Assembly: GCA_964496505.1 (NCBI GenBank)
Contig: CAZBZV010000008.1
Coordinates: forward strand, 20,433 to 84,432
Reading direction: 5' to 3'
Source: JAABVY01 sp964496505
GTDB lineage: Bacteria; Zixibacteria; MSB-5A5; JAABVY01
DNA: 64,000 nt
Shown: one piece after another, positions 32,990 to 42,276 of the stretch
Position numbering within the stretch: position 1 is the first letter of the stretch
Layout of the letters: the number at the start of each line of letters is the position of its first letter
Notes under the pieces: model-generated
The model's input: only the letters and a program-made list of their open reading frames with translations
Databases searched by the model: none
What the model was told of the DNA's origin: nothing
Made by a program: the position numbers and the translations under genes

Positions 32990-35900
32990 ATGTGGGTAAC
33001 GAATGTAAATAACATCATTGGGGGTCAGAAGACCATGTCTAACAGCATCAATTCATACCGCAGGGGATTACCACAGGAGTATGGCCCGCAAAGAACGATT
33101 TATAGAATTATTCTTTGTCTGGTTTTGGCAATTGCGATATTGATTCCTGCCCGTCTGGGGGCAGAATATAAAACCGAGTTCGCCGATACGGTTGTTCTCA
33201 GTTCCGTAGATCTACCCTATAATGTCCCCCAGAGCAATCTGCTGATTTTGACCAACGGCAACCTATACACCGGCGGAACCGCTATCAATGTCGGCGACCG
33301 TAACGATATCATGATCGACGGCGGCGGTGACACGATTTTCTTTGGAAGCGGGGAAGGCGATTTCGTGCACGGCGTAAGGATGTCCTACAGCCCGGAACGG
33401 ATTCAGATAAAAAATATAACGCTTATTCATGATGTACCCGATGCCACTCTGGCTGAGGACTGCTCACCGATTCATCTTTACGGCGATGACAGTGTCTGGG
33501 TCAAAAATGTAAATATGGTTTCCCGTGGGGTGGAGGGAAACTGTATCGATGCTACTACCAAATATGGAAACGGTATTTCGAACATATGGGTGGAGGACTG
33601 CGAATGCGATAACCGCGCTCACAGCTACTACAGCCGTAACGCCGATCCGGCGGCGGCATTCAGAGTATGTGCTGATATTTCCACACTTGGTCCCGGAGAG
33701 TATACCGGCAAATTCGAGAATGTCACGGTTACCAGAACGCCTCATTCAGCAATCTACGCGGTCGGCGGCAGCGATAATCGTCCGGTAATGATAATTCACG
33801 ACTGCAGCCTGACAGTTGATGCGCACAACGATATGTATGACACTACCAATGCAACCGTTTTTCATTCTTCCGGCGATCCGTTTGCAATAAGCGTATTCAG
33901 GCTCGGCGCCGGATCTCAGATATATAACAATGTCATCCGCTCGGGAAATCAGTATGAGGGAGGACAGGGCATGATGATTCAGGGTGCGCAGGGCACGGCT
34001 TCTAATCCTGTTGAAATATATAATAATGATGTGCAGGTTCATTGCGGCCCAACTCAATCTGACCTGCGTTACGGCGGGGATGGCAAGTCGATTGGTTTTT
34101 ATCTTCGCTGGCCCGAGGGCGATTCCAAAATGTCGAACTGCTATGTGAAGATCAGGGATAATATTTTCAAGACCTATGCCGACGCCCTGACCGATCTGGA
34201 TAACGGCGGCACTGCACATACCGGGGGCTCTGCGCAGGGCATCCGTATCCATGCCGACAGCGGATTTCATAACTGTGAGCTCGTCAATAACCGTGTTTTC
34301 GCTTTGAGGTCGGATTCGCTGGTTGATACGGGTTATGTGGAAACGGTTGCGGCTATGATCGCCAAAGTCGATACGAATCGAACCGACAGCTATGGGCTGA
34401 CTCACATGCAGGATGTTCACGATAACGTATTCAAAGGAAATTATTATTATGCGCTGACTTCACCGCTGTATATCGGCAGTGTTGCGCAGCATCTGCTGGG
34501 CGGCGGAAATCTGATTCTGTATGCTGACACCTTGCACTGCCCCGAACCGGCAGGCGGAAATACATCGGTGGAATTTCCACAGTACGGCACATTCAGGTAC
34601 AGCTCCACCGGAAGCAGGCTTATCGACTATACATATCTCGGCTATTCTAATGATGATGATATAAAGTGGGGTAATATCAATACCGACTGCAACGGCCTCG
34701 GCAAAGACCTGCGCTACGACAGAATCGCCACGATCAAAGTTAAAGACGATCAGGGAAATGATTTGAGCGGAGCAGCGGTAACAATAGTAAACAACTATGG
34801 ACAACTGGTTGCATCGGGAAGCACTGACGCATTCGGCGAGTTCACAGATACGGTCACATACAAGGCCAGGCATTACAACAGTCCTTATGATGACGGTTCA
34901 TGCTACTGGGAGGATTCGCTTCTTTTCAATGATTTCACGATCAAGGCCAAGTACGGCGGGGACAGCAGTATCACGACCCTCGCAATCAATGCCGAGACGG
35001 CATTTCCATTTAATATGTCGCTTAACGGGGGCAATCCGGCCAATAATCCGCCCTCAACTCCGTTACTGGCCAGCCCTTCAAACGGGGCAACTCTTGATGA
35101 TTTAACACCGGTATTGACAGCTAACAATTCATCCGATTCCGACGGCGATGCATTGACATACAGTTTCCAGGTGTCATCAAATTCGAGCTTCACAGCTATC
35201 GTTGCACAGACAAGCGGTCTTACCGAAGGCGGAGGTTCAACTACGTCATGGACAGTCTCGCCGAATCTTTCCAATGGCAATAGCTATTACTGGAGAGTGA
35301 GGACTTATGACGGTGAGAGTTATTCGGGATGGTCGTCGTCAAGAATATTCAGCGTCAATCTTCCGAACAATGTACCCTCCTCACCTGTGCTTGCAAGTCC
35401 GGCTGACGATGCGACCGTGACAAGTCTAACTCCGGAACTGGTTGCCAATAACAGCAGCGATGCTGACGGAGATGAACTGGTTTACGATTTCCGTGTATCG
35501 GCCAATGCCAGCTTCACGAATATAGTGGCTCAGGTATCGGGCCTGTCCGAGGGGGGCGGTTCAACGACATCATGGACAATAACGCCTGAACTTTCAGACG
35601 GCACGACCTACTACTGGAGAGGACGTGCCTACGATGGTCACGATTATTCCGGGTGGTCGTCAGCCAGATCCTTTACCATCAACCTGCCCGACAATCCGCC
35701 TTCAACACCGGTGCTTGCCGATCCATCTGACGGCGCAGTGCTAACATCAACTGCACCCGTTTTGACAACGGGCAATTCCACCGATCCGGATGGTGACGGT
35801 TTAACATATAGTTTTCAGGTGGCATTGAACTCGGATTTCTCATCTATTGAGGCACAGGTAAGTAACCTTTCGGAGGGCTTGGGCGACAATACTTCCTGGA

Positions 35901-38200
35901 CAGTTTCTCCAGAGCTGTCGGATGGAAACGCTTACCACTGGCGAGTGAGGGCTTATGATGGAAACAACTACTCAGATTGGTCGGATTCCAGGTCATTTTC
36001 TATCGAAATTCCCAATAACAGTCCCAGCGTCCCGGTTTTGGCCTCGCCCGATGACAGCGCTTCGGTGGAAATCCTGAGGCCAGTTTTGACACTTAATAAT
36101 TCAAATGATCCCGAGGGAGATGATCTGGTATACGACATCCAGATCTCAACCTCGCAGACATTTATCATACCTCTGGCAGCGGAGTATGGTATAACTGAGG
36201 GCTCAGGAGAAACAACCTCGTGGACTGTTCCCAGCGATCTTTCCGACGGCATCCGCTATTTCTGGAGAGCGCGTGCATACGATGGCGACTCTTACTCGGG
36301 CTGGTCGGCAGTCTGGACGTTCGTAGTTGAATTGCCCAATAACGCTCCCACAACACCGGTTCTGGCAACGCCTGCCAACGGCAGCAGCGTTAACACCCCC
36401 ACCCCGGTACTGGTGAGTAATAATTCCGCCGATGTCGACGGTGATGATTTGACATACGATTTCCAGGTATCGTCAAATTCCACTTTCAGTTCAATTTCGG
36501 CCGAGGTAACGGGCCTGTCCCAGGGCTCCGAATCGACAACCGGATGGACCGTGGACACCGATCTTACGGACGGCAACACATATTTCTGGCGTGTTCGGGC
36601 ATCGGACGGAGAGGCTTATTCGGGTTGGTCACAGGTAAGATCATTCACAATCGACCTGCCCAATAATGCACCCACAGCGCCCATTCTGGCAAGCCCGGGT
36701 AATGGCGAGACGGTAACGAGTCTATCGCCTGAGTTGACTGTCAATAATTCATCCGATGATGACAATGATGCTCTTACATATCATTTCCAGGTTTCGAGTA
36801 ATTCGAGCTTTACGGCTATAGTCGCCCAGCAGTCCGGATTAGCAGAGGGCTCCGGAGAGACCACATCCTGGACGGTAAACAGTTCTCTGAGTAACCAGAC
36901 GAATTTCTGGTGGCGGGTACGTGCCTATGATGGCGAAGATTATTCAGCATATTCGCAGACTTCGGTATTCTATGTAGACTATACCGAGCCGAATGATCCG
37001 CCTGAACCTCCGGAATCGGATCAGCCGCCAGCGGGCGATTCGGTTGATAGTCCCAATCCGATACTTGTTGTAGCAAATTCGGTCGATCCTGATGGCGACG
37101 ATTTGTCTTACCATTTCGAGGTCTGGAACGATCAGCAGTCAGAGCTGATAAAGGCTTCGCCGCCGGTCCCCGAAGAATCGGGTTCCACGACTTCATGGGA
37201 AGTCGATACCGCACTCGAGGACGGACAGCAGTATCACTGGCGTGCACGTTCATTCGACGGCAGCGAATATGCCGATTGGACATCATGGTCAAATTTCTAT
37301 GTCGAAATGTCGCCGCCTAATGGACCGCCAACCACACCCACAATCGTTTTGCCAAACGATGGCGATACGCTTATCGGATCGACACATACACTGGTAATCG
37401 GCAACAGCAACGATCCGGATGGAGATGAGATTACCTATGAATTTCTGATCTGCTCTGACAGCGGCATGTCGCAGACGGTTGAACATGTAGTGAACGTCGT
37501 TGAAGGCACTACAAACACAACTTTCATTACCTCGGCTACTCTGGAACAGGGAAACACATACTGCTGGCACGCACGTGCATGCGACGGACAGGATTCATCG
37601 GCATGGTCGGAGACTCGCTCCTTCGTGCACCTCGATTTCACAGCCAGCGCTGAGGATATTCCTACTCCCGAGTATCCGCTGGAGGGCGAGGTGGTACATA
37701 ATCTGAGACCGACATTCAGGATTCAAACTGATGAGAGCGATGTGGGTGTCAATTTCTATTTCGAGGTATCCGATAATCCGGAATTCGCAAATCCGATATC
37801 TTCGGGGCCGGTAGAGGGTGAACGAAATAAAACGTCCTGGCGGCCGGATCAGAATTTGGTACCGAATTTTACATATTACTGGAGAGCAAAAGCAGAGAAA
37901 TCGGGATGGTGCGAGGTAACCTCATTTTCAACAAAGGGGAATGTTCATGTCTCGCCTAATCCATTCCGCCCCGACAAGGACGGTGAGGAGGTTGTATTCA
38001 GAAATCTGCCGCAAACATCTAATATCACGATAACAACAATCAGCGGAGATATTGTATACCGTATGCAGGAGGCAGAGGGGCCGGAGATCATTTGGAACGG
38101 CAGAAATTATAATAATGAGCCGGTGGCAAGCGGAGTATATCTGTACTTCGTAAGCAGTCCGGACAGTTCCGAATCGGGTAAAATTGCTGTGATTAGATAA
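32990..38200 (+). CDS. Giant secreted beta-helix protein with tandem FnIII/Ig-like repeats and C-terminal FlgD/T9SS-like domain
   Basis: A 1736-residue exported protein. The N-terminal region is long (about 40 residues) before the hydrophobic core IILCLVLAIAILIPA; ATG 32990 is kept because of a good GAGG site, but ATG 33035 is possible. Residues of about 65-560 are a right-handed beta-helix (pectate-lyase-like, with N-rich turns). Residues of about 580-640 are a small Ig-like domain (KVKDDQGNDLSGAAVTIVNN). From about 685 comes an array of eight 108-residue repeats plus a diverged ninth, each with NNxPSTPVLASPxxG, DxDGDxLTYxFQVS and YYWRVRAYDG. The end (about 1650-1736) is a FlgD-like sorting domain (VHVSPNPFRPDKDGEEVVF, NGRNYNNEPVASGVYLYF). 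Likely a surface or secreted carbohydrate-interacting protein. A strong terminator follows. Confidence 0.88.
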   Translation: MWVTNVNNIIGGQKTMSNSINSYRRGLPQEYGPQRTIYRIILCLVLAIAILIPARLGAEYKTEFADTVVLSSVDLPYNVPQSNLLILTNGNLYTGGTAINVGDRNDIMIDGGGDTIFFGSGEGDFVHGVRMSYSPERIQIKNITLIHDVPDATLAEDCSPIHLYGDDSVWVKNVNMVSRGVEGNCIDATTKYGNGISNIWVEDCECDNRAHSYYSRNADPAAAFRVCADISTLGPGEYTGKFENVTVTRTPHSAIYAVGGSDNRPVMIIHDCSLTVDAHNDMYDTTNATVFHSSGDPFAISVFRLGAGSQIYNNVIRSGNQYEGGQGMMIQGAQGTASNPVEIYNNDVQVHCGPTQSDLRYGGDGKSIGFYLRWPEGDSKMSNCYVKIRDNIFKTYADALTDLDNGGTAHTGGSAQGIRIHADSGFHNCELVNNRVFALRSDSLVDTGYVETVAAMIAKVDTNRTDSYGLTHMQDVHDNVFKGNYYYALTSPLYIGSVAQHLLGGGNLILYADTLHCPEPAGGNTSVEFPQYGTFRYSSTGSRLIDYTYLGYSNDDDIKWGNINTDCNGLGKDLRYDRIATIKVKDDQGNDLSGAAVTIVNNYGQLVASGSTDAFGEFTDTVTYKARHYNSPYDDGSCYWEDSLLFNDFTIKAKYGGDSSITTLAINAETAFPFNMSLNGGNPANNPPSTPLLASPSNGATLDDLTPVLTANNSSDSDGDALTYSFQVSSNSSFTAIVAQTSGLTEGGGSTTSWTVSPNLSNGNSYYWRVRTYDGESYSGWSSSRIFSVNLPNNVPSSPVLASPADDATVTSLTPELVANNSSDADGDELVYDFRVSANASFTNIVAQVSGLSEGGGSTTSWTITPELSDGTTYYWRGRAYDGHDYSGWSSARSFTINLPDNPPSTPVLADPSDGAVLTSTAPVLTTGNSTDPDGDGLTYSFQVALNSDFSSIEAQVSNLSEGLGDNTSWTVSPELSDGNAYHWRVRAYDGNNYSDWSDSRSFSIEIPNNSPSVPVLASPDDSASVEILRPVLTLNNSNDPEGDDLVYDIQISTSQTFIIPLAAEYGITEGSGETTSWTVPSDLSDGIRYFWRARAYDGDSYSGWSAVWTFVVELPNNAPTTPVLATPANGSSVNTPTPVLVSNNSADVDGDDLTYDFQVSSNSTFSSISAEVTGLSQGSESTTGWTVDTDLTDGNTYFWRVRASDGEAYSGWSQVRSFTIDLPNNAPTAPILASPGNGETVTSLSPELTVNNSSDDDNDALTYHFQVSSNSSFTAIVAQQSGLAEGSGETTSWTVNSSLSNQTNFWWRVRAYDGEDYSAYSQTSVFYVDYTEPNDPPEPPESDQPPAGDSVDSPNPILVVANSVDPDGDDLSYHFEVWNDQQSELIKASPPVPEESGSTTSWEVDTALEDGQQYHWRARSFDGSEYADWTSWSNFYVEMSPPNGPPTTPTIVLPNDGDTLIGSTHTLVIGNSNDPDGDEITYEFLICSDSGMSQTVEHVVNVVEGTTNTTFITSATLEQGNTYCWHARACDGQDSSAWSETRSFVHLDFTASAEDIPTPEYPLEGEVVHNLRPTFRIQTDESDVGVNFYFEVSDNPEFANPISSGPVEGERNKTSWRPDQNLVPNFTYYWRAKAEKSGWCEVTSFSTKGNVHVSPNPFRPDKDGEEVVFRNLPQTSNITITTISGDIVYRMQEAEGPEIIWNGRNYNNEPVASGVYLYFVSSPDSSESGKIAVIR
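35043..37645 (+). repeat. Tandem 324-base coding repeats
   Basis: Repeat units begin at about 35043, 35366, 35690, 36014, 36338, 36662, 36992 and 37319, and a diverged ninth starts near 37646. The spacing is 323-324 bases for the first five steps and 330 and 327 for the next two. Each unit encodes one FnIII/Ig-like module. The codon-level divergence between units is considerable although protein motifs are kept, so the array is old rather than freshly amplified. Confidence 0.9.
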
Positions 38201-38218
38201 TTCGTTTGGGTTGTGCGG

Positions 38219-38253
38219 AAAAGACGTCCGGTTGAAACCGGGCGTCTTTTTTT
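38219..38253 (+). terminator. Rho-independent terminator
   Basis: AAAGACG-T-CCGG and CCGG-G-CGTCTTT form a stem of about 12 bp with one T-G wobble and a TTGAAA loop, followed by a T run (38247-38253). It separates the giant repeat protein gene from the transglutaminase operon. Confidence 0.9.
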
Positions 38254-38330
38254 ATCTTTTCTGTTTTATTTTTCTTCTATTTTTCTCATATTTAGGAAAA
38301 TCTAAATACGCACCATGAGGAGAAACGGAA

Positions 38331-40340
38331 ATGAAGACAATTATGCCAGCCGTATTCGTAATATTGCTAATGATTCCATTTTGCCTGACCGCACAGAACC
38401 TCCCTCCGGGCGAAAACCCTCCACCGGATGTGTTCGACCGTATCGTAAATGCCGGTGAGGCCGGAAAATACGAAAACGCACCTTACGTAATCGTGATGGA
38501 TTCCAGTGTTAACCGTGTCAACGACCTGGGAATATCATATATAGATAATTATATGCTGTTCAAAGCCCTCACTGATGCTGGCTGTAAACAACTTGCGGTG
38601 ATTACCAGAGGATATGAACCCTTAAGCAGCATAATCGAATTCCGCGAGATCAATATTATCAGGGACACCCAGAAGATACCGGTTGATCTGGAAAATGTGA
38701 AAGACCTGCCTGCTCCGCAGTCGGGGATTTACTGGGGTGACAGGATAAAGATAATCCAACTGCCTCGTCTCGAGATCAATGACGGTATTGAAATAGTAAC
38801 ATTCAGAAAGGGTTATTCCTATGCCCTTTTGGATTCGGACGATATCCCGCCGGAGGATGAAAAGTATATACCGCCTATGCCGGGCGAATATTTTGATATA
38901 GTCCTTTTCGAGGCCAATATGCCGATTGTGGAAAAAAAGTACGTTCTCAAAATTCCTGCTGAAAAACGGATTCATTCACAGATATATAATGGTCCCATGT
39001 ACTCGGCCACGACATATAACCAGGACACAACCACATATAGCTGGTGGATCAAGGATATGCCTGCTCAGAAATCCGAACGATCCACTCCGGATGCCTCGGA
39101 TATCACTACCAAAGTCGTGCTCGCCACGGTTGAAAGCTGGGAGGCCAAAAGCAGGTGGTTTTTCGATGTTAATCAGGGACAGTTCGATGTTACCCCGGCT
39201 ATCCAGGCCAAGGTTGATGAGATTTTAAAGAGCGAGGGTGTGTTCAACGGCACCGAAGAGGAGAAAGCATTCGCGCTTCTTCACTGGGTAGCACAGAACA
39301 TCCGTTACAGCGGCCAGACAATGGGTGAAGGCGAGGGCTTTACCCTGCATTCGGGCGAGATGATTTTCGAGCAGAGAAGCGGTGTCTGCAAGGATATTGC
39401 CGGGATGCTGGTTACCATGATGCGGGCGGCCGGGTTGGACTCGTACGCGGCCATGACCATGGCCGGAAGCCGTATCGAACAGGTTCCGGCCGATCAATTC
39501 AACCATTGTGTGGTAGCGCTCAAAAAAGAGGATGGCAGCTTTGTGATGTACGATCCCACCTGGGTGCCGTTTAACAGAACAATTTGGAGCCTTTTCGAGG
39601 CCGAACAGCATTTCCTGGTGGGAACGCCTGAGGGCGAGGGATTGGATAGCATCTACTACAGCCCTCCAGAGGAATCGCCCATGCGGATTACCAACAACGC
39701 CAGAATTCTCGATGACGGCACGCTTGAGGGAGAAATCAGATTCTCCGCGGGCGGTTCAATGGATTATTATCTGCGGGGATTAATCGGATGGTATCCCAGA
39801 TCGGAAATCGAAAGTAATCTAGAAGATATGTTCAGCAAAATCAGCAACAGGATTGAGATTGTCGGCTATGAGCATGGTGATGTACTGGATTTTAATCAGG
39901 ATATGTGGTGGAATATCGAATACCGGATACCCGAATATGCGATGAAGTTCGGAGATGGTATGGAGTTCCAGAGCCCGATGCTTATGCTTGCAACCAACAA
40001 CCGCTTTCTTTTCAGAATCGGCGGCGATCCCTGGCCGGAAAAGCGCGAATCGGATTTGTTTTTGTATACCACCCAGCTTCTGGATGCAAGCGAGACAATA
40101 AGACTGCCGGGCGATTACAAAGTTGTCAATGCAAAAGAGAGTGACAAGGTTGATGAGACTTATGCCTATTATCATTCGAATACAGAAATGGATGGAAAAG
40201 AATTTATAATCAAGACCAGAGGAGAAATAAAGAGGCGGCAGATACCGCCCGAAGGGTATGGCGGATTTTATAAGATGACAAAGCAAGCACACGATTTCGC
40301 TGAGACAATTTTCCGGGCTGAGAAAGGGGGTGCAAAATGA
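38331..40340 (+). CDS. Exported transglutaminase-like protein (DUF3857 + transglutaminase core)
   Basis: A 669-residue protein with a signal peptide (AVFVILLMIPFCLTAQ). Residues of about 60-240 look like a DUF3857 beta-sandwich. Residues of about 310-420 are a transglutaminase/protease-like core with an intact triad: Cys353 in RSGVCKDIAGML, His392 in FNHCVVAL and Asp408 in YDPTW. The C-terminal 230 residues are beta-rich. The enzyme may crosslink or hydrolyse peptides in the periplasm or outside. GAGGAG precedes the ATG. It is the first gene of a six-gene operon, overlaps the next start by four bases (ATGA), and its neighbour is a paralogue without the triad. Confidence 0.88.
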   Translation: MKTIMPAVFVILLMIPFCLTAQNLPPGENPPPDVFDRIVNAGEAGKYENAPYVIVMDSSVNRVNDLGISYIDNYMLFKALTDAGCKQLAVITRGYEPLSSIIEFREINIIRDTQKIPVDLENVKDLPAPQSGIYWGDRIKIIQLPRLEINDGIEIVTFRKGYSYALLDSDDIPPEDEKYIPPMPGEYFDIVLFEANMPIVEKKYVLKIPAEKRIHSQIYNGPMYSATTYNQDTTTYSWWIKDMPAQKSERSTPDASDITTKVVLATVESWEAKSRWFFDVNQGQFDVTPAIQAKVDEILKSEGVFNGTEEEKAFALLHWVAQNIRYSGQTMGEGEGFTLHSGEMIFEQRSGVCKDIAGMLVTMMRAAGLDSYAAMTMAGSRIEQVPADQFNHCVVALKKEDGSFVMYDPTWVPFNRTIWSLFEAEQHFLVGTPEGEGLDSIYYSPPEESPMRITNNARILDDGTLEGEIRFSAGGSMDYYLRGLIGWYPRSEIESNLEDMFSKISNRIEIVGYEHGDVLDFNQDMWWNIEYRIPEYAMKFGDGMEFQSPMLMLATNNRFLFRIGGDPWPEKRESDLFLYTTQLLDASETIRLPGDYKVVNAKESDKVDETYAYYHSNTEMDGKEFIIKTRGEIKRRQIPPEGYGGFYKMTKQAHDFAETIFRAEKGGAK

Positions 40341-42274
40341 AGCGGACATTGATTTTTATGACGGTTACTCTTGCATTCGCATTCCTTTTCCAGAATGCAA
40401 TTGCACAGGAATCAATCGACGGAAGATATAATATTGCCGAGCTCATGGATTCGGCACGCGCTAACTTCGATCTTGAACAGCAGGATGGTGTCTTTCTTCT
40501 GGATAGCAAGGATGTAAAATGGCTGGAGGATGGCAGGCTGTCGACTACAGTGCATCGGATTATCTGGATCGCAACCGACTTTGCGGTAGATCAATACGGC
40601 GACCATCGTATCCCCTATGATCATGAACGCCAGGATTTCGAGGTTATCACGGTGCGCACATGGATGGACAATCAGTGGTGGGTGACCGGAGAGACGGGAA
40701 TAGTCCCAACTCTGCCGCATGCGCTTAAGAAGGCCTACGATTATACCAATATGCGTGAGATGATGCTTCTGCATAACGGTATTGAGATACCGTGTATACT
40801 GGAAGTGGCATACACGATCACGGATAAAGAACCATATAGGAAAAATATTGACGGCATGTGGGTATTTCAGAAAGAATTGCCGGTTGTTGTATCGTCGATA
40901 AGCATGAGAACACCTGAGATCAGGTCTCCAAAGTTTTATCGCCCCCTAAGCCTTCCTTCGCCAAATATTGAGGAAAACGGTGGGCTGAAAACATATAGTC
41001 ATACCTCAGGACCATATGAGGCTATTCCCGATCCATGGAGTCAGCATGATATTTTCTCTGCTCCTCATATTGTCTGGTCAACCTGGGATAGCTGGAATTC
41101 GCTTGGGGAGTATTACGACAGCCTTTTCCAGCAGGTTATGTCCATAGATGATTATCTACAAACAACAGTAGACTCTCTTGCGGATGCCTCTATTAACAGG
41201 CAAAAATGTGCAGTTGAGATTGCCAGTTTTGTTTCTAAGAAAACCGGCTTTATATCCTATCCATATCGATATTGGATGTATTTCCCACGCGAGACTGTGA
41301 GGATTTATGAAAGCGCTTACGGCCATGCTCTGGATCGGGCGTTACTGGCATCGGCGCTTTTCGAATTAGCTGATCTTGAACCGAAGATGATTCTGCGCGG
41401 AGAGAATCTACAAGATGCCTACCTGGAAATTCCCTGTTTTGACTATTTTGATGCGCCCTTGATAAAAATCGCAGCCGACGGCAGCGAAATGTATTATAAT
41501 CCTGTCAACGGCATGATTTCAAAGAGCATTCAGCCCTATTTCGGTCAAACAGGATTTTATCTTACAGATAATCGGGGCAGACCGATTCAAAAATTCGAAT
41601 TCCCTGAGGAAGAAAATCTTTTCACATTGAAGGTAGACCTTTCTTTGAATGATACTAAAGACACTTTAAACGGCATAGCCTATCTTGAAGCCGAAGGATG
41701 CTTCAGCCCATACAGCCAGATGGCCGGACTCGATAAAGAAGCGGAAAGCTACCTTGGCTCAATGATATCGGGGGTAATATCGGGGGCCAAGCTGAAAAGC
41801 CATAATCCCATTCACTTCAGGGAAGGTCGATGCAGAATGGGAATGAATTTCGAATTGAAGACTCCAAAGCCGGATGAATTCGGTCATATAAGGCTGGTGT
41901 TTGGCAGCCCGTCAGGGGGAATAGTGGATCAGCTCCCTGAAGGTGTAAGGCTTTTTGATAACGTAAAACAATCGAAAACAAATCTGCCGGGTACCCTTAT
42001 TCAAACGGTCGAGATCAGTATCGATACCTCCGGTATGCAGGCAGTCTATTTTCCCGAATCAGAGAGCATACAAAATGAAGTCGGAAGCATCTCAATTATA
42101 TCAGAGAATGCCAAAGACAGAATCAGGATCATAAGAAGAATGCATCTTACAAACAATGAAGTCGCTTCTTCACAATGGCCTGATCTTCGCGAATTATTAT
42201 TGGAGGAAACAGATAGGAGGAATCAGATGTTTATATTCGAAGCAGGAGAGGAATCAGACAAAAAGGGAGATTGA
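40337..42274 (+). CDS. Inactive paralogue of the transglutaminase-like protein
   Basis: A 645-residue exported protein (signal TLIFMTVTLAFAFLFQNAIA) with the same DUF3857-plus-core layout as the preceding gene. At the catalytic Cys region it reads AYGHALDRALLASAL instead of SGVCKDIAG, so Cys is Ala. At the His position FDAPLIKIAADG replaces FNHCVVALKKEDG, and at the Asp position YYNPVN replaces MYDPTW. All three triad residues are gone although the spacing is kept. It is thus a pseudoenzyme, perhaps a partner or substrate-binding subunit of the active neighbour. It starts in the four-base overlap and ends two bases before the ABC lipoprotein start. Confidence 0.85.
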   Translation: MKRTLIFMTVTLAFAFLFQNAIAQESIDGRYNIAELMDSARANFDLEQQDGVFLLDSKDVKWLEDGRLSTTVHRIIWIATDFAVDQYGDHRIPYDHERQDFEVITVRTWMDNQWWVTGETGIVPTLPHALKKAYDYTNMREMMLLHNGIEIPCILEVAYTITDKEPYRKNIDGMWVFQKELPVVVSSISMRTPEIRSPKFYRPLSLPSPNIEENGGLKTYSHTSGPYEAIPDPWSQHDIFSAPHIVWSTWDSWNSLGEYYDSLFQQVMSIDDYLQTTVDSLADASINRQKCAVEIASFVSKKTGFISYPYRYWMYFPRETVRIYESAYGHALDRALLASALFELADLEPKMILRGENLQDAYLEIPCFDYFDAPLIKIAADGSEMYYNPVNGMISKSIQPYFGQTGFYLTDNRGRPIQKFEFPEEENLFTLKVDLSLNDTKDTLNGIAYLEAEGCFSPYSQMAGLDKEAESYLGSMISGVISGAKLKSHNPIHFREGRCRMGMNFELKTPKPDEFGHIRLVFGSPSGGIVDQLPEGVRLFDNVKQSKTNLPGTLIQTVEISIDTSGMQAVYFPESESIQNEVGSISIISENAKDRIRIIRRMHLTNNEVASSQWPDLRELLLEETDRRNQMFIFEAGEESDKKGD

Positions 42275-42276
42275 TT

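Noticed and set aside
35043..37645. CRISPR-like or satellite array
   Set aside because: The 324-base period is coding, with protein motifs conserved and bases diverged; there are no short identical repeats with unique spacers.
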